Below are positions 36,701 through 48,461 of a stretch of 64,000 nucleotides of DNA, piece by piece (the stretch's first letter is position 1; each line of letters begins with the position of its first letter). Under the pieces are notes generated by a model, which did not search any database, was not told where the DNA came from, and saw only the letters and a program-made list of their open reading frames with translations. The translations under genes and the position numbers were made by a program. The stretch lies in NCBI GenBank assembly GCA_029717555.1, contig JAMDHS010000082.1:26314-90313 (forward strand), read 5' to 3'. Origin of the DNA: Peribolospora baueri. Taxonomy: Eukaryota > Basidiomycota > Peribolosporomycetes > Peribolosporales > Peribolosporaceae.

Positions 36701-37170
36701 TTTATTTCCTCAGACGCGAGGACGAGATTACGCGAGAAAGGGCGCTCCAAACGGTCGTAGCTGGCCAGAATGCGGAGAATCTGTTGGACTTTGACGACGA
36801 GCCCGCCGCCGTCTCTGGTCCGACGGGCATTGCCGCTGATCTCGATGGTTTGAGCCTTTCGGACAGCAGTGCCGGCGAAGGCCTGGGCGGAGGCATCGGT
36901 GCACTCTCTCCCACCTCTACCGGTTCAGGTGCCGCGCCGTCGTCGAAAGCTCCGCCGGCGAACCCGCTCGACGACCTACTGGGCTTGTTCGACGCTGCCC
37001 CTCCCACCGCAGGCGTTCCGCCCGGGCTGGGAGGCCTTGACGCGCTTAGCAGTCTGGGCGGACCTTCGGGAGGGCAGGAACAGGGTGGTAGCGCTCTGTC
37101 CAACGGTGCCCACGGTGCGCAGTCCAAGCCCGTCTCGGCCGAGCAGGACCTGTTGGGCGGACTCTTCTAG
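33797..37170 (+). CDS. AP-complex beta-adaptin (AP-1/AP-2 type large subunit)
   Basis: Eleven exons (33797-33833, 33950-34191, 34312-34557, 34691-34984, 35090-35168, 35253-35466, 35602-35767, 35877-36068, 36138-36314, 36415-36593, 36714-37170) close to 760 residues. The N-terminal alpha-solenoid trunk is highly typical: [103 protein letters not shown]. The hinge has a clathrin-box-like NLLDFDDE and two further DLLG[GL]-type motifs, DLLGLFD and the C-terminal DLLGGLF. No appendage (ear) domain follows, as is usual for fungal Apl2. It acts in clathrin adaptor complexes at the trans-Golgi/endosome or plasma membrane. The trunk looks AP-1-like (Apl2), but I cannot separate it from AP-2 beta with certainty, so no symbol is given. 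Confidence 0.95.
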
Positions 37171-37433
37171 TTTCTCTCTTTCGTCGCTCGCTCTCGGTCT
37201 TGGCCATGGTGACAATATGACAACGTGTGGAATTAGACGATCAGACGCGGATAGGGAGGAGAAAGAGATCGTTAACGGCGGCGAATGTGAAGGTCGGACG
37301 ACAGCGGGAGCGATGCCGACGGGAAGGGGAGAGGAGGTCGCGTCGAGGCGCGGAACATAGGCACATGGAGTGGGTCACATGCGGCGACATCGGAACCCAG
37401 TGGCGAGGCGCGAGGGACTGAGTGGCCGATTCG

Positions 37434-40043
37434 TTAAAGCCTGGCGGGGACGTAGGCGCTCCACTGCCGCTTGCTCTTCACCTTGTCCAGGTCTTGCGGC
37501 GTGATGGGCTTGCAGGTGTCTCCGGCGTTGTAGCCAAGCCTGACGGAGAAAGAGAGCGGTACGGACGACGATCCGAAGTCAACGTGAAGAATCACAAGGG
37601 ACGGAAAAAAGGGGCGGTTCTAAGAGGAATAAGCCAAGCCGGCCGGGTCAAAAAAAAAAAAAGAAAATACTCACCGATCCACGCCCGTCTCGCCGCCGTC
37701 CTTCCAAAAGGCGGGTTTGGCATATATGTTGACGGCACAGCTGCCTCCGAGGCCGATGTTATGGCTGAGGCCGTAGCGGACGTTTGGAGCTTGGAGGGCG
37801 CCGGCTACGCCGCGGACTTGGTCGACTATGTACTTTGCCATGCCGATGCTTTTTTTGGTGGTGGTTTGGTGGCGGAGAAAAGTGTCAGCGGTACGAGGAC
37901 GCGTCTCAAGCTCGGAGGGCACCTAAAAAGGCCTGAGCGCGAGCGATCGTGGCAGGGTGGCAGGTCGACTCACCCAGTTGCGCCGAGCTACACGTATGAA
38001 AGAAGGAGTGGGGTGAAAGGAAGAGGGAAAGGAAGAGAAGTTTATTGGCGGGGTATGACGGTCAGACCTCCGGACCACGAGGGCCGTTTCCTTGTGTATG
38101 GTTGAACTCAAAGAGAGAGAAGAGACAGGAAGGGGGGGACGTACGGGATGACCTTTCGACTCCAAACCGCCAGAGGGATTGATCACCCACTGTGAACGCA
38201 GAATCAAACAAAGTAGGTCAGAAGAGTCAAGAGGCGACGTCGTCGGCAACACCGTCCGTCCACACTGAGCAGTTGAGCTGAGCATGGGTCGGGTCCGGGG
38301 CCCTCCCTCACCTTGCCTCCATAAGTGTTATCACCAGCGTCGACGATCTTGTGCGCGTCGCCGTCGGCGCAGAGGCCCAACGCCGGGTAGGTGACGAGCT
38401 CGTTGGAAGCGAACTGTTGGGGGCAGGAGAAGATTTCGATGGGAGATTTACGGATCAGTCGCAAGGTTCCGTTTCCCCGCTCCGGTGAGAAAAACGGGAG
38501 AGATGAATTGATGGACGCACGCAATCGTGCAATTCGATGACCTGCACATCTTGAGGAGTCACGCCCGCCTCTTCAAAGGCATTCTGGGCGGCCTTGCGAG
38601 TCACTTGAAGGCGAAGATGAGAGTGGAGTGGGGGGGAAACGAGAAGGAAAGAAGGAAGTCCGCATGGCTCCTCTCAATCGTACTGACCGCGATATGCCCT
38701 CTTCCACTCACTATCAGCACCAGCCAACTCGATAGCGCTCCTATCCTCATACAACCTGGCGCTATCGGTAGCCATGCCCATGCCACACAACTCGACCGCC
38801 CAATTCTCCAATCCCTTGCTCCTCACAAACTCCTCACTCGCCACCACCGCTGCCGCTCCACCGTCCGAGGTGGGCGAGCACATGGGCAAGGTGAGCGAGC
38901 GGGTGATCTTGCGGGACTTGAGGACTTCTTGCGGGGAAGGGCTTACTCGAAACTGCGAGTAAGGGTTGGCGACGGAGTGGGCGTGGTTCTTGGCAGCTGG
39001 ATGAAGGGAAGGAAAAGAGAGGTGGCGAGGAAATAATGGGGATGGCCTTGTTAACGTCAAGCATCCCAAGTCACTTCAAGCGACGAGCGAAGGAGGGGCG
39101 ATACACATAACCGACGCACCGATCTTAGCGATATGCTCCGCCCTGGCGCCGTATTTGGCACAGTACTCGTCGCCGGCGGCGCCGAAAATCCTCGCAGCGA
39201 AGGGGCCAAAGTCGTCATCCACTCCGCCCTCCTCCTGGATTTCGCTGAGAAGGCTGAGCGTGCCCTCGAGTGGATTGCTGCGGTCCATCCAGGCCGAGGC
39301 GAGCGAGCCCGCGGCCATCTTCTCGAAGCCGAGGGCGAGCGCGCAAGAGGCCTGGCCGGAGCGGACGGCGTTGGCAGCAAGCCAGAGGGCCGATGAGCCC
39401 GTAGAGCAGTTGTTGTTACTGTGAAGCAGGGCATAGCGGAGTTGAGACGAATACGGAAACGGTGAGATTCGCCTGTGAACTAAAAGAAGCAGCTACGGGG
39501 AGTCTGACGAAGGCCTGGGCGGGGAGGAGGCTCACACGTTGAACACGGGGATGCCGGTGTTGCCGAGGAGGTAGAGTGCGCGCTGGCCACACTGTCAACG
39601 CGATGGCCGTCGGTCGCGATAGAGAGGCGAGCAGAAGTCAAGTTGCTTCGCTTAGCCTAGTTGACCTCGTTTCATTCGCTGACCCCATCGTCAAGGTCGG
39701 ACAACACAGCTCTGAGGCTCACAGTGCTGTCGCCGTAGCAATATCCCACGTAAGCTTGCTGCACGTCATCGTAGTTCACGCCGGCGTCCAAGAGCGCTTT
39801 CACGGTCGCCTCGGCTCCCAGCTCAGGATAGTCTACGCGGTTGCGAGGCTTCTCAAAGGCGGTCATGCCCACGCCGATGACTTGGGGAAGGTGGGATGGG
39901 ATGGCGAACGAACGAAATCAGGCGGAACGATCGGTCAGAACAGCGTTTGCTTCACGCCTGCTTGCGAGCCCGCCAGCAGCCAGACGGGAGGGAGCACTCC
40001 GCCGCTTCTTCCACCACTCACTGTACGCCTTTTTCGCCGACAT
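37434..40043 (-). CDS. Peroxisomal SCPx-type thiolase
   Basis: Eleven exons (40043-40022, 39880-39723, 39591-39536, 39418-39120, 38996-38712, 38603-38521, 38413-38312, 38189-38145, 37987-37974, 37848-37675, 37539-37434) sum to 1344 nt, 447 residues. It starts [19 protein letters not shown]; the nucleophilic Cys is in [13 protein letters not shown] (about residue 83); His motifs are ELHDC and [15 protein letters not shown], the last assembled from three exons including a 14-nt micro-exon. The C-terminus ARL is a peroxisomal targeting signal type 1 variant. The family (3-ketoacyl-CoA thiolase part of SCP-x) cleaves branched-chain and other 3-ketoacyl-CoAs in peroxisomal beta-oxidation. No SCP2 sterol-carrier domain is fused. 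Convergent with the beta-adaptin gene (263 bp between stops) and divergent from the trehalase gene. Confidence 0.94.
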
Positions 40044-42005
40044 TTTGTGGAACGATCGCTTGCAGGCTCGAGATGGTTGGAGAAAAGAAAGGGTGCCTGG
40101 GCGGGCTAAAGTATGGGGAGTCGTGGGTGGCTAGATTGGCCGTCCACTCTCAACGTCCTTTCAAATGTGAGCTGGCCTCGCAAGCGATGATCCGTCGACG
40201 AGGAGGAGGACAGATATGAATGACCATTGCACGAGCCAAACTCGCCCAGCGCCGTCGCTCGGCCCGCGGAGAATGCGGGGTTGAAAGCCGCCCGGCTCCG
40301 GCTAATCCGGGCCGTTGAACGCCGAGCGAGCGAGCGCGCCTACATGCGTCCCGCCTCCGATGCGCCTTTCTTAACGGATTAGATAGATCGTCTGGGGCTC
40401 CGAATCAGGCTCGAGGGTCTATGTGAGGGATAGGAATAGACTTGTGCGGTGCGGTGCAGACAAGGAACTTGACGCAACGCTGTGGACGATGTGACCAATG
40501 GATGGACGGAGGTACAGCGTGGGCCTGGAAGGTAATATCGGGAGGCCGGGTGAGGCTCGGAGACTATGTGGTCAGGTACCCGCTATCCTACACACACATG
40601 TCTACGCAGAGGGACAGTACATCAGCTGGAGTGGTCCGAGAGGGAGGGGGTTGCCTTTGCTGTGCGGCTATTATGACAAACGGAAGGGGCCCATAGACGA
40701 GAAGGGATATATTCTCGATGAGGGTAAAAGGGCTCTCGGGATATGTAGCCAGGCAAGACGATGGGCGCGGAGAGGACATTGGTCTAACCTCGGGGAGCGA
40801 GACTGCTCTCGAGTTTGATGACAGAGTCCGACCATCCAAGCTGAGATCAGTGGCTACGAATGGGACCCGTACTGTCTGTCCGCTTGACAGCCGTCTTCTG
40901 TAAATTGTAACATTGTGGACGTTCCAGACTGCTTTCGGGATGCGGTAGGTTTGGATGGATGACCCCCATCACCTGGCGAGAGAGACGCGGGCGTGAGCAG
41001 ACGGAGGCAGGATGGGAACAAGGTCGCTGTCGCCTGTCGCACGACTTCGTTGCCACTACACCGCACGCAGCGTGCCAACGCAGCAGGCAGACGGCGTCGA
41101 ACGACGGTCAGGGCGTACATGTCGTGTCCAAGGGCGGGTGGTCCAGCGGCGGCGAGTGGAGATGGGCACTGGCGCCTGGGGCGCACAAGTGGGTCTCCTT
41201 CCGTACTTACTTAAGCCGTTTTCCAGCGCCGTTTCGTCATTATCTTTTTCTTTTCTGATCGCATTGCTTGCGCCGCTTGCCGACATGATCCGTTCCTGGC
41301 AAGCGTCGGTCGGCCTTGCGCTTCCCGTCCTTCTCGTTCCATCAACGGCTTTGGTTCCTTTTTCCCCAATTTGTTCCTCCTTCCATCCCCATCCGCTGCC
41401 CGCTGCCAGGCCCCTCCTCGGCTGCCGATCCCCAATAGGGAGGGAGGGAGGGGCCCCTGCCACGCGGCGAGCAACGCATTCCACTCTGCTCCAGGCCCCG
41501 TCCATCTGCACCATGTACGGCTGTGTGAACACTGTGGGCGCTTGTACTTGCTTGCGCCTGTGTGGGGCGTACAGGTACCGAGCGTACGCGCAAACGGCGG
41601 TCGAGTGCCCTCTGCCAAGGCAATGGAAGAAATGACCCCGGGCCTTACGTAGCCCAGAAGGAGGAGAGAAACGTGGGGTGGACGGACGAGACGCCGCGGG
41701 GTGGAACATGAACGTCCCGCCGGTGATCGTCAGGAGATGGACACGGAGCCCGGCTACAAATATTTATACGGCGTCCGATCTTCAGACCTCTTCTCCCCTC
41801 TTCTTCATCCCGCACGCACCTCTCCCATCTTCCTCGCCCACTCCGACGGCCCCGCGGTTGACACTGACACTTGCGTCTCCTCCGGTCGCAGCTCCCTGCT
41901 CCACAGTCCATCTCGCCAGCAGGGCCTGACCTAGCTCGCGTTCCTCTTCTGCTCCGTTGCTCACAGCTGCAACTGGCACGGCGCTTGAGAAACAACACGA
42001 GCAAG
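40044..42005. promoter_or_regulatory. Shared divergent promoter region of thiolase and trehalase genes
   Basis: About 2 kb without a supported gene. Features: GC-rich imperfect palindrome near 40290-40330; palindromic stress element AGGGGCCCCT at 41449-41458; TATA-like TATTTATAC near 41760, about 240 bp before the trehalase ATG. Frames around 41050-41710 are open on both strands but lack domains and splice partners. Confidence 0.45.
41449..41458. promoter_or_regulatory. Palindromic STRE-like element
   Basis: AGGGGCCCCT fuses the fungal stress-response element AGGGG with its reverse complement. Another CCCCT is at 41411-41415. It lies about 550 bp before the trehalase start codon; STREs are known to drive stress-induced trehalose genes in yeast, so a role here is plausible but unproven. 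Confidence 0.4.
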
Positions 42006-45000
42006 ATGCGCCCCTCCCGTCGCACTTCGAGGTCAGGCGCAGTCCTGTCGCTTGCCCTCCTCGCCCTCTCCCCCGCCGTCCATGTCCTCGCCGCCCCGGC
42101 CCCCGGCTCCTCCGCTTCTGCCTCAACCTCTGCATCCCTTCCCACCGTCTCTTCGGCCCTCTCCTCCACGACTTCCGCCCCCTCCGCCGTATCCTCCTCC
42201 TCGGTTGGCACCACCTCAAGCACCTCCGTATCTACCGCCGTGCCCTCCCCCGCTCTGCCTTCCTCGGCCACTGTCAGCGAGGGTCCTCAGCCAACGCTGC
42301 AGCCTACTTGCGATAGTCCGCTTTACTGCCCAGGAGAGATGTAAGCGTTGCACAAAAGTGGCTAAGGACAGCTCCGGGACACGCCGGCTCACGTTCCTAT
42401 GCGCAGGAGGGAGGATGTTCTCGGACGCGCATCGCAAATTGACACCACCTCTTCTTCCTTCATCCTCGCTCTTCGCCCTGACCCGCGTAGTCTCCAGACC
42501 GTTCAACTGGCGCAGCTCTACTCGGACGCCAAGACCTTTGTGGACAAACCCACCGTCCGACCTCTGGACGAAGTCGTCGCCGCCTTCTATGCTTTGGGCA
42601 ACAACAACTCCTCTTCCTCCTCGACCAACAACACCAGCTCCAACTCGACCAACGTCTCTCCCACCGTCGCCGAGCTTGTGGCCTGGGTGGACACCTACTT
42701 TGGAGGAGAAGGACAGGAGCTCGTCCCAGCGACGCTGGACGACTTTGTCGACTCGCCCAAGTTCCTCGACAACGTCTCTGATCCTACCGTCAGGGGCTGG
42801 TTGAGCCAGGTGCATGGTTATTGGAAGGATTTGGCCAGGTCGGTGAACGGTGAGTGAGCCATGCGTTGGTGAAGCAGCGGACGGTGGGATGGCGACCCAG
42901 TTCACCGTCATAGTCACGCTCACACATCTCCGTTCTTTCCGGTCCTTGTTTCCTTTCGATCCGCGCTCCGTTCCGCCCACGTTCGCCCCCCCGCCCCCAC
43001 CCCCCCCGCGGATTAATCTAGACACGAGCGCGTGTGAAGGTTGCGTGTCGTCCTTCATCCCCTTGAACCACTCCTTCGTCATTCCTGGCGGTCGCTTCAG
43101 GGAACTCTACTACTGGGACACTGTAAGTCACTCTTTCCCTCATCCCTTCCCCTCTTGGAACGACTCCCTCAATTTTAGTTTGTTCACCTTTTGCTCTCGT
43201 CGCTCACTCTCCATACCGTCTTCTCTTGTCGTCACATCCTATACCACTTCTCGCACACGACAGTACTGGGTTCTTGAGGGTTTGCTCAAGTCCGAGCTCT
43301 ACTCCGTCGCTCGTAACGAGATGGAAAACTTCCTCGACTTGCTCGACAAGTTTGGCTTCATCCCCAACGGCAACAGGTGGGCTGTGTGCTCGAAGTTACG
43401 TGGCCAGGAAGAAATCCGCTGACAGTCGATGTCGACGTCGCATGGCCTCCAGGATCTACTACCTGAACCGCTCCCAGCCTCCTCTCTTCACCCAGATGCT
43501 CGACCTTTACCAGTCTGTCACCAAGGACCTCTCCCTCCTCCCTCGTGCTCTCCCTCTCCTTGAGAAGGAAATGTCTTTCTGGCGCAACAACCGCACCATC
43601 TCCCTCAGGAGTCCTTACTCTGGCAAGACGCACAACGTCACCCGTTATGCTGTGCACAACAGCGCCCCCAGGCCAGAGGGTTACACCGAGGACTATCAGA
43701 CGGTCGAGGGTGACCCGTCTCTGAGCAATGCGCAGATGGATAGCTTGTACGAGGATCTGGCCAGCGGTGCCGAGGTGGGTCTCGATTCCACGTCTAATAG
43801 GCGTTTAAAGGTTTAAAAAAGGCCAGGCCAAGCCAGGCCACTTTATTGCTCTTGCTCCCCTCACTCTGACCCTTTCTCGTACTTCGTCTTTCTGCAAAGT
43901 CCGGGGAGGATTACTCGGCGGCCCGATGGTCCACCTCTCCTTTCCCGCCCGACGGAAACATTTCCAACACCACGCCCGCTCTCCGCCACCTCAACACGGC
44001 CGCCCAGGTGCCCGTTGATCTCAACTCGGAGCTCTACCGAAATGAAGTGCTTCTGGCCGAGATGTACGGCATGCTCGACGCCGCGCTGAAGAACTCGAGC
44101 TCGAGCTTGTCCAACCTCACGGAGCGATCTCAGGACGACGATACGGCCTTTTTCGTCCGAGGTTTCGAGCCCCTGCTCGCCGAGCGTACCGCCAATCTCA
44201 CCCGCGCCAACGTCTCCATGGCCCCCCTCAGGGCACAATACTGGCGCGAGCAGGCCGCGGCCCGCAAGGCTGCCATCCTCGACCTCTTCTGGGACCCGGA
44301 GAGGATGTTCTTCTACGACTTCAACACGACCGCCTCCGCTCGTGCCACCACGTGGACCGCTTCCTCCCTCGTCCCCTACTGGGCGGGCATCGTGCCCTCG
44401 GAGGTGCTCGAGAGCGAGAAGAACGCCCAAGCCGCGTTCGCCGGCCTTCGATACATCATGGATCGGTACAACGGGAGCGTACCCAACACGCTCCTCCAAA
44501 CCGGTCAACAGTGGGATCTGCCGAACGCGTGGCCTCCGTCGACCTACATCGCCGTCAAGGCGCTCCAATCCCTCCCGTCCAACCTCACCAAGTCTTCTCT
44601 GCCCAAGCCCCCGGCTAGTAACTCCTCCTACGCCCTCGTGCCCTCCGGCCAGCTTGGCCTCGCCGAAGGCGCCATGGCCCTGCAGCCTTGGAGCGTCGGC
44701 AACGGGACCGTGAACCCCGCTCTTGCTGGTCACGCTACCTCCAATGTCACCTCCTCCAATGCCACCTCCTCCAATGCCAAAGGATGGACGCAGGAGCTCG
44801 TGGTCGAGATCGCTAACCGGTACATCACTTCTGCTCTTTGCAGCTGGTGCGTGCGGCATGGCGCCAACACTGTCTTCTTTCCTCCCCTTTCTTGCCCCTT
44901 TAGCGGGCCGGTATGAAACGCAACGTCTAACGAGTTCCATTCCCCGAACACCCTCCGTGTTTCCAGGCACTCCACCGGAGGCTCCGTACCCGGACTGCTT

Positions 45001-45498
45001 CCTCGTCTGCCCGATGATCAGCTCAACGCTACGCATGCCATCGGTCAGACGGGTATCATGTTTGAAAAGTAAGTCGTCCCTTCTGCGCGGCCGCCGTTCT
45101 GTTTCCTATTCCAACGATTCCTGCTCATTTCGTTCGCTTCGCCGGACCCCCTCACGCTACTACACTCGCTCAGGTTCTCCGCCTTCGATGTCGACGCTGC
45201 TGGTGGCGGTGGCGAGTATACCGTCCAGACCGGTTTCGGGTGAGCTGTCCAGGAAGAGCGAGCGTATTTTCTCTTCTGGTATGTCTGTCATCTCTGCTCA
45301 TCGTCGTACTTCGTTTCTCTCGCAAACCTTGCCCCCCTTCCCCCCGGTCCCAGTTGGACCAACGGCGTGGCCATCTGGCTTGGCGCCGAGCTCGGAGACG
45401 TCATCACCAAGCCTCAGTGCCCGCCCATCATTGTCGGTGGGACGAAAGGCTCGACGAGCTCGAGGAAGAAGAGGAGCCCTTCCGGCTACTTCGCCTGA
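42006..45498 (+). CDS. Secreted alpha,alpha-trehalase (GH37)
   Basis: Nine exons (42006-42340, 42407-42849, 43040-43122, 43264-43376, 43453-43774, 43900-44846, 44967-45068, 45174-45239, 45354-45498) close to 851 residues. An N-terminal signal peptide (SGAVLSLALLALSPAVHVLA) is followed by a Ser/Thr-rich stretch. Both trehalase signatures are intact: PGGRFRELYYWDTYW (about 275-289, across an intron) and QWDLPNAWPP. Also seen: AKTFVDKP, ESGEDYSARW-like SGEDYSARW, and the C-terminal GFGWTNGVAIWL. Many N-x-S/T sites (for example NVTSSNATSSNA, a small tandem repeat) point to a glycosylated extracellular or vacuolar enzyme that splits trehalose to two glucose. The C-terminus is short and basic (STSSRKKRSPSGYFA). 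The start of exon 2 is phase-consistent but encodes an unusual insertion before VQLAQLYSDAKTF. Confidence 0.95.
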
Positions 45499-45937
45499 GC
45501 TCCACGTCCCCCGACCATCTGAAGGGGTGCGCTTGAACGAAACGGCGCGCATGCGAAACTCCGAAACCCCCTCGCTGGTTCGTGCCTCTTCTTGGAAGGA
45601 CGCATCGTTCTCTCCCGCAATGCTGCTCTGCTCGCCTCGCTTGTGCCCTACTAATTACCCTGCCCTCCCACGAGCGCGGCCATGACCACGGAACAGTTCG
45701 CTCCCCGGAACGAAAGGAAGGAAGGAGTTGAACTCGGCGTTCATGGTCGAAATGTAATGAACTCACTAGCGAAATCGATGACGGCCGGTCAAGTGGGATC
45801 GGGTCGACCGACCCTGCGAAACCCTGCCTCCCGATTCGCCCAATTCCGTCTCTTCTTCCTTTTGTCCCTTTCGTCGTCTGATCACAAAAGTCCCCAACGG
45901 CGTGTGGAAAGAACGGGTGAAATCGGAGGGACCTCTT
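45499..45937. other. Convergent intergenic region
   Basis: 3' flanks of trehalase and the SDR gene; no gene recognised. Confidence 0.5.
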
Positions 45938-47513
45938 TCAAGCGGTCATCGCGCCGTCCACGGTGACCTCTCCTCCGCTCATGTACGAGCTGTCGTCGCT
46001 GGCGAGGAAGACCTGTGCGGTGGGTCCGACAAGGTGAAGAGAAAGACGAACGTCAGGTCAGGCAGAGTGTGGACGGGAAAGGGGAACGAATGGTGTGACT
46101 ACATGAACGGCATGCTCCTCCTTTCGAGAAGAGGGACCGTGCGACCGTTCACGGCGTGAGCCGAGCCGAGCCGAGACGAGACGTGACGACACTCACCACG
46201 ACCTTGGCGATCTCGGTCGGCAGCCCTACCCTCCCTAGCGGCGTCCTCGCGGCACCCAACTCGCGCTCGTCCGGACGGGCGATGTCGAGGAAGGGCGTCT
46301 CGATCGTGCCCGGGCAGATGGCGTTCACTTGGATTCCGATTCGAAACAAAGATAAGGGAGTGAGGGTGGGGTGAGCACGGGGGGAGAGAGGGGAAAGCGA
46401 CGACGACGGCGCACGTTTGTACGGGAATGTAGGCTGTGAGGACGCACCTCGGATGCCTCGCGGGCCCCATTCCTTAGCGAGGCAGCGCGACAAACCTCGG
46501 ATGGCCCATTTGCTTTGATTTGAAGGACAGCGCAATAACGAGGGACGCCCAGCGTGACATTTCGTTCGTGAAGATCAGACCGGACGCTCTCGATTGCCGG
46601 AGAACTACCGTCGGGAGTTGGAGAAGCAGATCGGAGACTCACGACATGCTGTACGGGGTGTTGTCCGGGTAACCGCCCAATGCGGAGATGGAAGAGGTGA
46701 TGATCTGTTTCGATCGAGGGCCGTAATGGGGTGAGAGAAGGCTCTTTCTTTGCGTTCACAATCGACCCGTGCCGAAGAAAAAAAAAAAAAAGAAAAAAGG
46801 AACGAGAGCCAGCGACGCACCACTGAGCCGCCTTTTTCGAGGTGCGGCGAGGCGTACTTGCAGCCGAGCCAGGCTGTGAGCCGGACAGAAATACAAGACG
46901 GGACGCGTGAATGGATGGTCCTGGGTCCTCCGCTTTGGTCCCTTCCCACTCATAGGTATTCGAACTCACTGCCCCGTCCGTTCACGCCCATGACAAAATC
47001 AAACTCGCTCTGCTCCCTTGCCTCGATGGGCCCAAACTTGCCGAGCACGCCGGCGTTGAGGAAGACGACGTCCAGCCGACCTCCCCAACGCATGGCCGCC
47101 TCCCGGGTGTAGCGCTCGACCTGTTCGGCGCTGGAGACGTCGGCAGCGATGGTGTGGACTCGTTCGAAGATGTCGCCTTCCGCGACGAGGTCCGGCATGG
47201 AGAGGAGGGATGTCCAGGCCTTGTCGAGCGCGGACTTCGAGATATCCACGAGGGTCACGCCGCGAGCGCCGGCTGCGAGGAGGGCGATGACGGAGGCGAA
47301 GCCGATGCCGCCGGTGGCGCCCTGTAGAGCGAGCCAAGAAAGGAGGGGTTGGGGAGGGGAAGAGGAAGACAAGAAGAAAGGAAAAGGTGAGGAGAGGGTG
47401 TCGGTCTAGCCGTTGGGCATTGTTCGCGCAGGCGTTGGAGAGCGGGCACGTTTGGGCATCTCGCTCACCGTCACGAGACACGCTTTACCCTCAAGCGATT
47501 GTTGGGAAGACAT
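45938..47513 (-). CDS. Short-chain dehydrogenase/reductase
   Basis: Seven exons (47513-47469, 47321-46970, 46873-46821, 46704-46643, 46512-46448, 46327-46197, 46012-45938) give 260 residues, the classical SDR length. Cofactor motif T-G-x3-G-x-G is TGATGGIG, split by the first intron; then VTLVDISKSALD, VVFLNAGVLG (NAG), catalytic Ser in SVIITSSISAL, catalytic YxxxK in YSMSKWA, and VNAICPGTIETPF. The C-terminus is the usual VFLASDDSSYMSGGEVTVDG. The Asp after the second beta strand (LVDIS) suggests NAD(H) preference. Substrate cannot be read from sequence. Minus-strand TATATAAG-like sequence lies at about 47682-47690 upstream. Confidence 0.92.
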
Positions 47514-48461
47514 GTTTCCGTTTGTGCGCCGCCGTGGAGCGAGTCAGGTATGTAGGAGCTGCCGGGAGACAAGTGAAGGGCGAGGAGGAGGAGGAAGAGA
47601 CGTGCAGGCGAGAGGAGAAGACGTTGGAGTACCGACCGAGCCCGCCGCCAGCTATGGACCCACGACCGCATCGTCCGGTGCGTATATAAGCTCACTGTCC
47701 TCCGCACCGGAAGTCGGTCCGGTGGGCGGTTCGTGACGGAGGAAATTCGCCGATGTGGGGAAGAACGTGGCAGATAACCGACGGACGGTAAAGTCGGTGG
47801 CATCGGAGAGACCATCGATGATTACGGGCTGGATTGCGAGGGTTCGGCAAGACACGGACCTCGATGGCAACGGCTGAGCATGATGAACATCGCCAACGTC
47901 GCGCAACCCCCTTTCGCTTTCGAGCGGTGTCATCGCGCTCAAGAGAGCCACACGTAGCTCAGTCTTTACGGAGCACCAGCCAAGCCAGCCTGACCTCCAC
48001 CTCGCAACTGACAGACACGAAGATGGGCATCTTGCGCTTGGCTCGCCGCCTTCGCCGATCGTACTGACGGATGCAGGAAGTGTTAGGAGAAGTCGGGAGG
48101 AATTTTGGGAATGTGGTCCCTCTTCTTGCCATCCCGACCAGAATCTGGCAGGGGAAGGAGGAAAGCATGGTAGATTCAGAGCGTAGAGGCATGAGTGGGC
48201 AAGGTAAGGCAAGGTAGGCTGTGACTGCCGCAACTCATGCTCCTTGATACGTTCTAATGGACATGGCACGTTGGTTGTCTGTCGTGCTCGACAGGACAGT
48301 CCTCGACGCGCGATCTTCGGTGGTATGTCCGCGCAGAACGCTGAATTCCTTCATCGAGCCATTGACGCTTCGAGGCCTCAGTGTTTCTTCTGGGCGGATG
48401 AACAGCGTCGTAGCACGCAGAACCCGTACTCGTACAAGGAGGGGACCATCCCCGGCTAGCC
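47514..48461. other. Intergenic region between SDR start and PRMT3-type stop
   Basis: Holds the SDR promoter (TATATAA at 47684-47690) and the 3' flank of the methyltransferase gene. No supported gene. Confidence 0.5.

Noticed and set aside
40290-40330. tRNA or structured RNA in the GC-rich palindrome
   Set aside because: No GGTTCGANNCC B box or cloverleaf can be formed; likely just a palindromic promoter segment.
41056-42271. Long overlapping minus-strand frames upstream of trehalase
   Set aside because: They partly mirror the Ser/Thr/Pro-rich trehalase N-terminus on the other strand and have no domain of their own.
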